Assembly: GCA_016110215.1 (NCBI GenBank)
Contig: JADWQD010000020.1
Coordinates: forward strand, 124,001 to 188,000
Origin: Capronia americana
Taxonomy: Eukaryota > Ascomycota > Eurotiomycetes > Chaetothyriales > Herpotrichiellaceae
Direction of reading: 5' to 3'
DNA length: 64,000 nt
Shown: one piece after another, positions 20,717 through 32,800 of the stretch
Layout: every line of letters begins with the position of its first letter
How positions within the stretch are numbered: position 1 is the stretch's first letter
Notes under the pieces: model-generated
Databases searched by the model: none
What the model was told of the DNA's origin: nothing
What the model saw: only the letters and a program-made list of their open reading frames with translations
Program-made: the position numbers and the translations under genes

Positions 20717-23700
20717 TTAATATGGAGGCTGTATGAGCCGACTGGCTCGATTCTCCTTCTCCAGATCCCCTGTAGTGGGTATCGCCGCCAACAATGATCC
20801 TAGGTCAAACTTCTCACTGGATGATGCCGACAGCGGTGTCAGACCCTTTCGGCTTGTAGGTCTCGATGACTTTCGGATGCTCTGTTTTTCTCGTGTGGAT
20901 ACAGGCGAGTACGTACTGTTTGTAACCTTGCGTGATTTAGGAGTTTCTGGTACGGGCGAAGGCTTCTGATCTGTCGGCCGGACGGGCGATGGTTCTCGAG
21001 AATTGTCTCGAGGCCACGTTCCGGGCAGATTCAGCGTCGATGGTATTTTAGGTACAGGCGGGACATTCGTATCCGTCGTAGGATCCGCTGTGACCGGAAG
21101 GGTTGTTTGGTCGTGATAGGTACCAGCCGTCGTTTGTTCCGCTTTGGATTTCGTCGATTCCGACGTTTTTGGTCGAGCAGGGGCCTCTCTCGCAGCCCGC
21201 TCCGCATCTGCACCAACATTGACGGAGGATGGGTTGCGGTCATCAGCATCATCCCAGCTAAGCATACTGCTGGTACCACTACTACCTGTAGACCTTCTAG
21301 ATCCTGCTTGAGGCCTTCGCACTGGACTTCGCCGTCTCCCAGCCACTCCGTAGCCCGAAAGAGCTCGTTTGAGGTCGGTCACCCGAATGGTAGAATCTCG
21401 GCTGGAAGTCGTAGCCACTCTTGCTGGCGAACCGTTCGCACTTGATCTGCGCATTTGTGTAAGCGTTCCTAGGCCGCCCATTAATCCATATGTCGGAGTT
21501 GTCATGCCATTGGCCACGGCAGGTGACTCCTTGCCGCTGACAGAACCGTGGGGCCGTGTAGAGCCATTGACGCCAAGATGTGGCCTGGGGATGGAGGACG
21601 CGCCAGTTCGAGACCCAGTGACGGATACTGCACTTTCTTTTTCGACGGCAGCAATACATGCTTCTCGACTCCATCCTGCGGCCATCTCTTCTTTGACCTT
21701 TTGCGGCAGGTGGTCCTGCCTGGATGCCTTTGGCGATGGAGCGGCTCCATAACCGTATCCGAACCCAAGTGTTGGCACTGAGAAGACTCTGCCGGGTGAA
21801 GAAGGTGCAGAGGTCGGCGGGGTGAGGAGAGCCTGATCGTAAGCACTTGCGATTTCCTCTACAATACCGCTGACTGAGAGGAAAGGTTTGATGGTCTCCA
21901 CAGCCTCCTCCTTGTATACAGGGGGCTTTTCATCTCTCGTCGAAAGAAGTTTGATCTCTTCCACAGGCAAAGCGGGGAACTTGATCTTATCAAACCAGAT
22001 ACCGAATCGTTTCCTCCTTGATATCTCGGCATTGATCTCATGGCCGATCGGGCTGGTCTCAAAGTCGAACTTGTCGGCAATCGTCCACAGATAGCCATGG
22101 ACAACACTGCCCACGTTGACTCTTCCTGCAGGCGCCACCACTTCACCGTTAAGTGCTGTCTCCTGCAGCCTGAGGATCATGGGCAAGGAACTCCGAACAG
22201 CATTGACACCTAGGCGCTCAACCAGTTTTGTCAAGAGAAGGTATAATAGTAGAATATTCGTTTCGTTCTCTGCCTCGTCGAGAATGCTGTCGTATACGGC
22301 GAGGTGAAGCAGAGCGAGGAAATTTGACCTTGTAGGCTTTGTTTCTTTGCGAGACGCGTTGGATACGGCTCTTTTGGCAGCCCCGTTTTCGCCTTGGGAT
22401 CTCTTTGATTGTGACTTCTTTTGGTGGCCGTCCTTGGGTAAGAGCATGTCGCTTTTGTTGGTTTCGAGTTTGAGCCACGTCAGAAGGGCATCGATGTAGG
22501 CGTATCTGACGTCTCGATCTTCGTCCTTCAGGAGCCATTGGGTGCCTTCCCAAACCTGCAAACCAACTCGTGCACGAGCTTCAATTGGCGCCCCGGTGGC
22601 GTTGCGTCTGCTATTGGCACGAACCAAGATTTCCTTGATAACTCGACATGCAGTGACCCTGGCGGTTGCGAAAGCGAAAAAGGTAGATGAGTTGGCATCT
22701 TCATGAATGCTGATAGACTCGGCTATGGCCTTTGTCGCCGCTGCCGGGTCGTTGATGGCAGCGGCTGTTGTGGGAACTTCTGATTGAGGGGAAGGTTTTA
22801 GACGAGCCAGGATCGCGGTGAGCATGTCACTGATCTGGTCGGTATAGTAGATGTGATTCGAAAGTGAGGCGATACACTTTTGCAGTCTCTCCAGCAACTC
22901 CTGCCTAACAGGTGATGCCACCAGTTCTTTCGACGGCGTCCGTGCCATTTTGTTTTCGATAAGGACCGAGCTGGGGTCGAAGGCTTCCTTTGCTTCTTTG
23001 TAGAAGCCAAGCGTGTCCTGTCGATGTGTCTGCCCGAACCGGGTATTCGGTCCGCCAAGCTGAAGAAGAACCAGCATATGCTGGATGAACCCGAGCAGAA
23101 CATCCATGACACTCAAACCAATAAGGTTGACTGGCGTACTCAGAAGCCAGTCAATCATAGTGGTAAGAACCAACTGCTTCTCAAGCACGCCCTCCACCAT
23201 AGGACTCCTGACCAATGTTTCCATGGCCGTGACCACAATGATGAATCGATCTTGTACCGGCGTCCATCGTGCAATGGCTTCGAACAGCGAAGTGGCCCAA
23301 TTACCGACGCGTGATGCTTCAGGCGTGACTTTAGGTGGGTTCTTCGACGCAATGAATTTCAAGGTCAGGGCCGTAGCCAATCGAGTCTGGCCTCTTGTGC
23401 TCCCAATTCCAGCCGAGAAGATCTGCTTCAAGCACCTCAGCGCGAGCGTCCGTACCTCCTCTTCGGCGACTTTATCCGCTCCTGCGGTGGTCTCGACGGC
23501 TGCTGCTGGATCACCCTCCATAGTGTCAACAGTGGTGACAGTAGCAATACTCATCCGCCTCCTCCTGGCGGACTCGTCATCCATCCTCTCGCTTGTCTTC
23601 GCTCGGTGCTGCAGCGTAGATAGAATATTCTCTTCCTCGAGCGACATGTTCTCTAAGATGACCGGCATGACCATATTCAACTGGCGATTCGAATCCGTGG

Positions 23701-24344
23701 CAAGCGCGTCGGAAGCGACAACGGCACGGATGGCACGTAGACCAATGGTGCGCCATCTCAGAGAAAGAGGGATTGAGTCGCCGGTCCTCTTATCCGCAGG
23801 CTTCTTCTTGGCCGCAAATCCGGCGTAGTGTTGGACGATTGAAAGATACTGTTGAGCGCGTTGCTGGTCGGCGGTCAGGGAGGCAGAGCTCACGTACTTG
23901 CAATATGCTTCGAACGTCGGAATCGAGTCTTCAACCATGTTGACATCGCCGGATCGTAGGACAGAGTCGAGGACGGTGAGGACGGATTTGGAGTACAGGG
24001 ACAGGTCTCGGGGAGCCTTTTCAATGATGGCAGCGAGGATCTGGAGAGTGACCTGGACGTTCCTAGGCTCGATTAGCAAGATGCCGGCAGTGAGGCGGCT
24101 CCGCGTACCCAAGCCTTCTCTTCCAGACATCTCCGGCATTCTTCTTCTCAAGAAAGGCGCCGACCTTCTGCAGCTTGCTGCGACGTGTCGAAGTGTAGTA
24201 GAGGAGGTAGCTCAGCTCCGAGGACATAGGCTTGACCTCCTGCACCGTCTTTTGGTATTTGGGGTAGCATTTCAGCACCAGGACTTGATGCTTGGGACGG
24301 CATTTCTGCTTCGCACTGTGGATGGGACTGAGTAAGGAGCTCAT
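20717..24344 (-). CDS. EFR3: EFR3, plasma-membrane scaffold of the PI4-kinase complex
   Basis: The plasma-membrane anchor that, with Ypp1/TTC7, recruits the PI4-kinase Stt4 to make PI4P. Two exons, 24344-24109 and 24062-20717, give 1193 aa. The 46-nt intron is sure: joining it restores LEKKNAGDVWKRRLGNVQVTLQ, which is continuous in the family. The conserved N-terminus with KQKCRPKHQVLVLKCYPKYQ and SSELSYLLYYTSTRRSKLQKV carries the basic patch used for membrane binding. The first about 780 residues form the helical-repeat body (for example MVEDSIPTFEAYCKYV, VGNWATSLFEAIARWTPVQD). The last about 400 residues are disordered, rich in Ser, Pro and Thr, as in mould orthologues. Nothing appears broken. 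Confidence 0.95.
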
Positions 24345-25667
24345 GGCGACAGTTCGACGTGGGAGATTGACTGAGCTTTCAAGCGCGCATTGACACGTTG
24401 TCACCGGATAATGTGTGGCATGGTTAGACGTTTGAAGGGATGGAACGCCTGTGAGAGGGTGCTGGTGAGACCAGCGCTTGGGGATTGCGAGGCCCGGTTC
24501 TTGCCAAATACTGTACGAAATTCTGCAGGATGACGACGAGCGCCCGAAGTGGTGGTCAGGAGAGTGCAGGAAGGAGTTGCGAGCGCAGGCCAAGTGGTTG
24601 GCTGCCTACAATCTGGGAGCTCGGGGCCACCAAATACCGAGTGTTAGTTGATCGCCCACGACGCAAAGGGCTTGATCATTCACTCATGCTATTGATTCGC
24701 GTCCCCTCGTACCCGTACATTTATTGTGTTGTGCCGGATCAAGGATGTAGAGCTTCCCCTCTCACACCGATGCGCAGCACGTGGATTATGCAATGAATAG
24801 TGGGTTATGCAGCCGATCTTGCAACAGTCTAGACCACGGCTTCTTTCTGGACTTCAAATCCGGCAGATTTTCTCCAGAATCTTGAGTTGGAGTCGCCAAC
24901 GACTATTTCCGTTTCTGTCCACCTGGCGAGCCTAGTTCTCCAAACATAGTACTTGTATCGAGCCGACCTCACACAGGACAATGTACTAGGCACGGCCAAA
25001 ACAGTGATAATATTAATATAGCAAGGAACATGAACCAGCATCGGTAGCTCAATCACCGGGAGTGGTCAAAGCATGATGGATCTCATCTCCAAACCTATCA
25101 GACAGAAGGTGAATACAGGAAGAGTGTTTCATTGCATCCGACGACTGCGCAAGCGCTGGGCCTGCTCTGTCCTATATGCAAGCAAGAGTATGAGAAAGGT
25201 TGGAGCTCATTGTCCTTCACAGATCGATAAAGCCGAGTGATGGCGGAATATTAAGACTGAGAATCAACAGCTTCTCCAACCAAACGCCTGCCAATTTCAT
25301 CTTGACCTGGGCATCCTTCAACTTCACTAACCCGTCACCTCAGCTTGACAAACACTTCACGGGACTTGCCATGTTTGCTGTCACTTCCTGCTGCTATCTC
25401 GTGACAGCAAGCGCCGGCAGGGACGTGAATATAAGATGGCCAAAGTGCGTCACTGACGGTGAGGTGTCACTGGAACTTCACGTACCGACCTTCTTGCTGC
25501 CTCACCAAGGGTATATATATCTCCCTCTTCTTCGACTTCTGATACATCTTCTTTCGTACCATCCATTTCAACCTCTTGCTTTTTACAACATCGACAGCTT
25601 TGTGCTTGAAACAGTCTTCTCCACCCAACATCAACAAACGACGACAGCCTCAACCACTACCGACACG
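24345..25667. other. Divergent intergenic region EFR3/small secreted protein
   Basis: This is the promoter region for both flanking genes. The frame at 25200-25799 runs into the secreted-protein gene in another phase or through its first exon and intron, and its upstream part is not supported. I see no repeat or RNA gene. Confidence 0.5.
25511..25520 (+). promoter_or_regulatory. TATA box of the small secreted protein gene
   Basis: GTATATATAT lies 148 nt upstream of the ATG at 25668 and is followed by pyrimidine-rich sequence (CTCCCTCTTCTTC), a usual fungal core-promoter order. Confidence 0.6.
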
Positions 25668-26147
25668 ATGAAGACTTTCGTCACCATCACCGCTGTTCTG
25701 GCTTCTGCCTCCGTCGCCATGGCTGGCTTGGTCCCCAAGTCTGAGCAGTCTCCGAACATCCCAATGAAGATCGGCTGCGTGAGTACCAAATCCAACTGAG
25801 GTATTCAGATCGGTTGAGACTAATACCTACTCTACAGTACCCAACTGGCAACAATCCGGTCCCCAACGCCATGGAGATCAAGCTGCCTACATGTGACGGC
25901 CTCTTGAACGGAGACAACTGTCTTCGCTTCTGCAAGTGGTATGGCGGCACATCCAAGATACTGATCCGCAACATCAACATCAAATCACTGACCTCAATGT
26001 GTCCACAGCAACGAGAAATCTGAGGTTGTCTGCGACAGCGACGACATGTCCGGTTGCAGCGACAAGGAGATGTCCAAGGTCTGCGGTCAGACTGCCGAAG
26101 ACGCGGACTGGCATGGCTATTTCTACTGCAGCTGCTGGCCTGCGTGA
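25668..26147 (+). CDS. Small secreted 10-cysteine protein (effector-like)
   Basis: Three exons, 25668-25778, 25838-25938 and 26009-26147, give 116 aa. Residues 1-19 are a clear signal peptide ending in AMA before GLVPK. The mature part of about 97 residues has ten cysteines (37, 56, 65, 69, 71, 79, 87, 96, 111, 113), enough for five disulfides, and ends CSCWPA. The second intron is taken from GTATGG because this gives FCKCNEK and keeps the cysteine spacing. An earlier GTGGTA donor would also keep frame only if phased differently. I do not recognise a family. Size, cysteine content and a strong TATA promoter fit a secreted antimicrobial or effector-type protein, but the function is unknown. 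Confidence 0.8.
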
Positions 26148-26885
26148 GTGTGTGCAGCGAACGACTCGCAAGCCGATTGACCGCGTGGATACTGAGGGAC
26201 GAGAACAACGATGACAACAGCAACACAAGACGAGACCTCTTTCCCCTTTCGCGGCGCAACAACCTTTTGGAGTCGGATAGTGCAAGACGCCAGCTTCAGG
26301 CCGGGTGATCTGCATCACTGCAAGCATGTTAGATGATACGAACGCAAGGACCGCCACAGAGGCGAGGCTTCAAGACACGAGGCATGAGACATGAGACACA
26401 AGACAAACATAGGGAGTTGTCGAACCGGACAATCCAGCCAGCTCGTCAGCCATAGAACAAGAATGGAGAGACACAATTCCCCTAGTTCCTTAGTAGCTCA
26501 TCATCCACTCTGATATTTTCATCCTGTCCTTCTTCTGTAGGGGTTCTTATCACCACAACAAATGTTGCCCTTAATCTCTCGTTCGATTGCTGTCCTCCTA
26601 ATATGTATACATTACGTACTGTCCACTGTTCACCCTTTACTGTTCATCCACAGTGACGGCCAGATCCCGCTTGCCTGCGAAAGCTCTGCCTTCAAGCCAT
26701 AAAAATAAACATTACGTGAATTTTGAATATGTCCAAGCAGCTCATGACAGAGCAGAGATAAATAGAGATCCCATCCAGGCACACAACTCGCTAAAAGGCA
26801 TCAATGGATGGTGCTTAGAATCGCAGTACATACAGCATATCGCCGCAAGAGACAGTGCTTCCCATATTTCCAACGGCTGTCCGGC
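26148..26885. other. Convergent 3' intergenic region
   Basis: This holds the 3' regions of the small secreted protein gene (+) and the large disordered protein gene (-). No supported gene is seen. The right part (26500-26800) is AT-richer than its surroundings. Confidence 0.5.
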
Positions 26886-29800
26886 TCAATCATCCCATCT
26901 CCCGTCACCCACGAAAACGGGCATCCACTCCTGCCCGGGATACGCGGTGGCACTCATGGGGATCTCCTCCTCGCTTTCATACCCCTCGGCCTTGCTGCCT
27001 GGCAACTCGGCAATCACGCCCGGCGTGGTCTTGTCTCTGGCGCTCTCGCGGCGTGCTTGCCTTGGGCTGATGGGCGCGCTGTAGCCTTCGAGGACGGAGA
27101 CGTTGCGTTCGAGCCCGCCAGTGTTGGTCGCAACGGCCGAGTGCGGAGGTGCTGCGTGTCCGCCAGATTCCACGCTCACAGGGGTATCGCTTCGGGGAGC
27201 CCCCGCGGCGATGCGTTCTCGGAGGTGGTGTTTCCTTCGTGCGTTGTCGTCGTCATCCAGGCCAGGCACGGTGATTGCAAAAGGTCTTTCCTGGTCATTC
27301 TCCGGCCGTGGGACGCCGCCAACGGGGGAGATATTCTTTGAAGTAAAGGTACCGAGAAGGTTGTTTGGTTGCTGGTGTTGCGACGCATCCAGATCGTCAG
27401 AAGCAGCACGCCCGAGTCGAGGCGATCGAGAACGTTTGTGCAGGTCGATAACATGGGCACGAGGGTTCCGACGCGGTGACTGCGCCGAGTGAGGTGGTGG
27501 CGAACCAGGCCCGGTCGCGGTGGTAACGCCCGGGCTAGGATTCGGATTGTACGGAGTCGAGGCGAAAGAGGTCGTTCTCGGCGGATGGACTTGGGCTGGA
27601 GCGGTGGCGGGCACATTGTAATGGCCGCTATTCTGGTTGCTTGTATCGATACGCAAATCAGACGGGCGTGTTTGATTCGGATTCATAAAGACGCCTGTTG
27701 CGTATCGTCCTGCAGATTGTTGTTGCGGCCCCGGAGGAGGCGGAGATTGTGGGGGATGCGCATAGTCGCCAGGCCGTGGTTGTTGCTGGTATGGAGAAGC
27801 CGCTGCTGGGTATTGCGGTGGAAATTGGCCTTGTGGGTAGGCGGATTGGGGGTATGGTGACTGTGCCTGCGCTTGATTGAAATAGCTCCCGGGACCAACG
27901 GGATACTGACTATACGGTGTCTGCGCAGAATATGGCTCTGGTGACATGACGCGCGGAGTCTGCGCAGAGTATGGTCCGGGCGAAGCGAGGCGTTGGCCGG
28001 TCCTCTGATGTTCAGAGCCCGTAGTCTGCGTCGGAGGAGTTGGTGCGGTGGCGGCTCTCGCAGTGCTGCTGCTCTTGAAAAGCTTGCCCCCAAGCCCGGA
28101 AAACCTCTTCTTTTTGACTTCTGGAGGCTTGTCGCCACTGTCTGGCGTTGGTTCTCCGAGCACATGGCTCGATTGCCGTCGAGCAAAATGGGAATGGACG
28201 TTTGGAGGTGGAAGCTGGCCCAGCTGATCCTGACTGCCGTATTTGCTACTTTGCCGCGACGAGGCACTCTCATTCCGCCGGAGCATGCTGCCTCGCTTCT
28301 CCTTGTGCAGATTTCCCGGACGGTCAACGGGAGATTCTGCCCTGGCTGGCTTCTGAAGTTTCGAGCCCTTGGAAGAGCTTCCCCCAAACAGCTTACCAAA
28401 TGTGCTCTTCTTTCGCTCCGCCTGCGGTTGAGGAGCCGGTGATGGTACAGGTGCCGCTTGTACGGGCGTCTGTTGTCTGGAAACTTGTTGCTGGAACGGA
28501 GGCGGGGGTGGACCCATTGATTGCCGGTGTTGTTGTACGGGTGGACCTTGGGTAAACTCGTGCCACTCTCCAGGCTTCATGTCGTACTCCGCATAGGTGG
28601 CCGGACTGTTCATATAAGAGGCGTGATCCTGATAGCTTGGAACATTCTGCGGTTCCGCTGCGATGTAAGATCCCGGTCCAGGCTGAGGTGGCGGAGAAGG
28701 CTGACCAGCATAACTCGGAGTTCTCAATGTGCTTGGTAGTGGCTTGCCACTCGCTTGTACCTGAATCTGGCTTCGCCCGTTCTTAGGGGATGAAATTTGT
28801 TTCGGGGAACGATACTCTTGAACATAAGGTCCAGGTATTCGGTATCCCTCCTCGTAAGGCTGACGCTGAGGCGGCGGTACGGTAGGCTGTCGTTGCTCTC
28901 TTTGCTGAAGCCGACGGTCAATTTCTTCCTGCGCGCGTCTCGCACTAGGCAAGGGGCTCTCGGAAGAATACATTTGGGCTCGGTCCATTGTGGCTTGTTC
29001 AGGATTTCCTGGACGAAGAGCAGGATGGTTTCTGACATTAGGATCAACACCGAAAGGTCTCGAATATGACCTCGAATGTCGGTGGTCTGGTACATTGGTC
29101 TGGTCTGGAACCTCCTCGACACTGACTTGCGACATTGCTTTACTCAATGCAGCACTGCTTCGCGCTTGACTTACTGGACTCATCGGCTGTGATGGGATTC
29201 TGCTGAGATCCTCGTCCGGCAACGGCTCTGACTGGTGGATGGCGCCAACACCCTCAATACCAGCGAATGAGAAAGGTCGGTGCTCCTCAGCATCATACTG
29301 TTGGTTAGGGGCGGTACGCTGTTGCGTTGGTTGTTCCTGTGGAGGACGTTGCTGTATGCCTTCGTCAACTGGTATTGTTTCTCCTGCCCGAAGAGGCTCG
29401 GCCGCCGTTAAGGACGGAGGCGCGATCGGACTTGGAGACCGTGCCTGGCGATCAGCAGCTTGTTCCCCGGGTTGTCCAGCAGCCTGTACGGGGGAAATGG
29501 AAGGGACCGGCTCTTCGGCTTGCCTCCTATTCTCCTTCCATGGACCTGCGACTGTTTCCACAGGCACTTCGTCCGCAGGTGAGAGAGATATACTGCTTCT
29601 CAGATGTTGGCCTTCTGTGTCGGGCCCCGGACTCGGGCTGGCACTGGAGACATCCGAGATCACCGAGCGGCGTCGTGCCTGTGGAACACGCAAGCTTCGG
29701 TCGCTAGATTCGGCATCAGACGTCGGACCGTCATGTCGATCTGCAAAAGGCGGCGGTGGAGCCAAAGTACTTGCAGCCAGGTCGCTGCCCGCAGCGGTGA

Positions 29801-32800
29801 CTCGAGGACGAGCAGCGGAGCTTTCTTTCCTGCTGAGACGTCTTTCGACATTTGCCCGATGAGGTGACTCTACGGGGGAGTGGTCGGTAGGCCTCGTCAG
29901 TTGGCTGACTGAACGGCTTGGCACACCCGTGTCCTCGTTCTGTTCTTGCTCGCTGTCGAGAGCAGAGATTGCTGGACTAAGAGCGGGGACAGGCACAGCA
30001 GCAACGGCCTCAGTAGGTGCAACGCCCCCACGTGGTGCGTGCCCATCATGTTCGGATGTCGACTGAGGCACTACCTCGTGGGCGGGAGTCGGTGATGAGG
30101 CGGCTGCTCCTTGTTGCAAGATCGAGCTCAGGCCACTCGTCTGCGATCCCATAAGCTCGCGATTCGAGAACCAGTCGGTAGGGGAGGTTAGCGGCGAAGC
30201 AGGAGTGATGTTTAACGGGATCTGAGGAGGCCCTTCGAGGTATGTGGAATTTCGGGACTGGGAAGGGGATGAAACATCTTCGGACTCGTCGGGAAGAGGT
30301 CCAGTTGACTTTCGCCGGCCAGCAAGCATGCCCTAGAGAAAACGTCAACCAAAGCTCAAAGCGAAAGCATTGACAAAGGAGAGAAGTATTTCTTCCATTC
30401 ATTACTATCTGGAGGAGGCTGCAAAGAAAGCCGCTGAAAGCAACGGATCCTAGTCCAGGGCCCGGAAGAATGAAATGGCCGCGATAGGAACACCTTCATT
30501 CCCTCCATGGTAAAGAAAGACTAACCGGACAGAAAGAGAAGCAAGGGGAAGATCAACGGGCTACCTTTTCACTTGTGCTCGCACTGCGCATTTTCTCCTT
30601 GCCTTTGGCAAACAGTCCTTTAGCTGCGTGCCCTGCTTTCCCTCCGAAGCGTCCAGCTGCCGCCATAAGTTTCTTTCCGTCCTCTTGCATATGCCTGGCT
30701 CCCGCCGACTCAGTGAGAATCCGCCTGGGCATAGGTTTGTGAGAAATGGGGCTTTCGCTAGTGTCAAGAGAAAGCCGACCATTGGTGGCGAACAGGTCAG
30801 AATTCTCCGCGGTCTTCATCGACATTAGCCAACCCTGGAGCTGCTCGTTCGGCGTTGCATAGAATTGCCGGCTCTCATCAAAGGCCTTTATGCGCTCCAC
30901 AGGTGAACCAAGGTTCAGAATCGTCCGGAACGTAGGAGGTTCGCTAAGCGTTGGCGAGGGCTGAGATTGGTGTGTGGTAGTTGGGGATATCACGGGATGC
31001 TGCGTGTGTTGGTTGGATTGTTGAGATGGCACAGTCTGAAGATTCAGAAATGGTTGTGATGGCTGCTGTGGAGCAACGTCTGTGGAAGCCTGCATTGATT
31101 GCACTGACTGCTGTATTGGCGGGCTCGCTTGTCTAGTCGAAGGCTGGTTAAGCTCCTCTTTCGGTGGAGCGACTTCCGAAGCGCCTGTTACAGATTGAAA
31201 GGAAGCTCGTATCGTATCAGGTGACCCGGTGGAGGGTGGACTGGTCGCTTTGGGTGTCGACGCTGATTCCGGTGGTGAGCTCCCAGTCTCCCAGGAAAAG
31301 CGCTTTTGCAACAAAGGTTGGCCAGGCGCAGGGGATTCTCGTTCAATGGGCGGCTGTGGCTGTCTGGTGCCCGGAAGAGCTGAATCAGGTCTCGCGCCGA
31401 TAGCTGGATGCTGTTGAGGTGCGGTACTTGGCTGAGGAGGCATGGACATGCCTTGATTTGGGGCGCGACCAGCGTTCACCACTATAACATCGTCGCTGGG
31501 AAGCCCAGCTTCTGCTGGCTGGCGCGAGATAGATTGCAGTGGAGGAGGTCCCGGAGAGACGCCTTCTGTAGATGGCGCCGTGATAGACTGAGGCAGCGGT
31601 ATTACCTGAGGTCCTTCAGTCGGGTGGGACGGGAAGGATTGTGGAGCGGGACTGCTTTGGGGGCCGGCCCCTACATCGGTAACTGCTCGATAGGCTGACA
31701 GTTTCGGGTCAGCTCGAGGCTGGTGGCCTTGTGCCGGCGCTTGGTCATCTAAATTTGACGACTTCGGTGTCAGACTTTTCACGATCTCTAGCTGCAATCG
31801 CTCGTTTTCGCTTTCGGGTGGTGTTTCTTGTGCGATGGAGGCATTAGGCACGGGCGGACGGAGGCTCGAAGGGTCAATCGAACGGCTAGTCCGCAGCGGC
31901 GCTGGAAAGTAGTCGAGGGTCGACTGAGGTACATCTGCCTCACTCGACGTCGCAATAGATAAAGGAGTGGACGCTGCCACAGATTGAGGTTGATCTGGAG
32001 TACCACTTGACGGACGTATACCGGCTGCCGGTGGATTTGCTGCTCGGCCCTCAATACCTGGTCCAGTCCTCTGCTCCTCTGGCAGTGCTCGTGGCGCTGG
32101 CGGCCCTGCATCTCCATCACTGGACGAGCTTGATCGATCCCATTCATTCTCGCTTTCTTCGTCAGAGGATTGTGCAGCCGGACTTTGATCACGTCCACTC
32201 AGTCGATGGCCAGTTAAGGCGCCGGCAAGAGCACTTCCAGCAGAAGCGGCCGCAGCGAAAGCTCTCTGAGTTACACCATGATCCTGAGAAGCCACATTGG
32301 TGGGAGCGTGGGCCGTGGGTACGCTCTCGGAACTTTCTGTTCGTGTTTGAGCATATGGGGCTCGAGGTGGGGAGACGCCGCGTTGAACTGGCGTGTCTGC
32401 ACCGGGAGTTCCCGAGGCTGCAGAAGTGGTATATGACTGCCAACCGCCAGGAATCGCTGGGCGAAAGCTATCGAATCGTGCTTGAGGTGGTGGGCGCGCT
32501 TGGGAGAGACCAGGCAGCGGGATGTGGACGCCAGAATTGGTCGGGGAGGATCTCCCTGAGGATGACTCCAACCTGCCGGCGAGATCACGCACCGTGCCTT
32601 TCGGAGGAGATTCTGAACGCATTATCGCTAAAGGAGTGCTAACATGGGGGGTGGACGTTTCGGCGGTTGGCTCAGGAGGAAGCGGCTTATCTTTGATACT
32701 CTGTGCTCTACCCCGAGCTTGCTCCTGTGCTCCTGTCCATTCATCCACAAGCGAGCCTTGATATGGTTGCACAACATGTCGTGGCCCGACTTCGAGAGGC

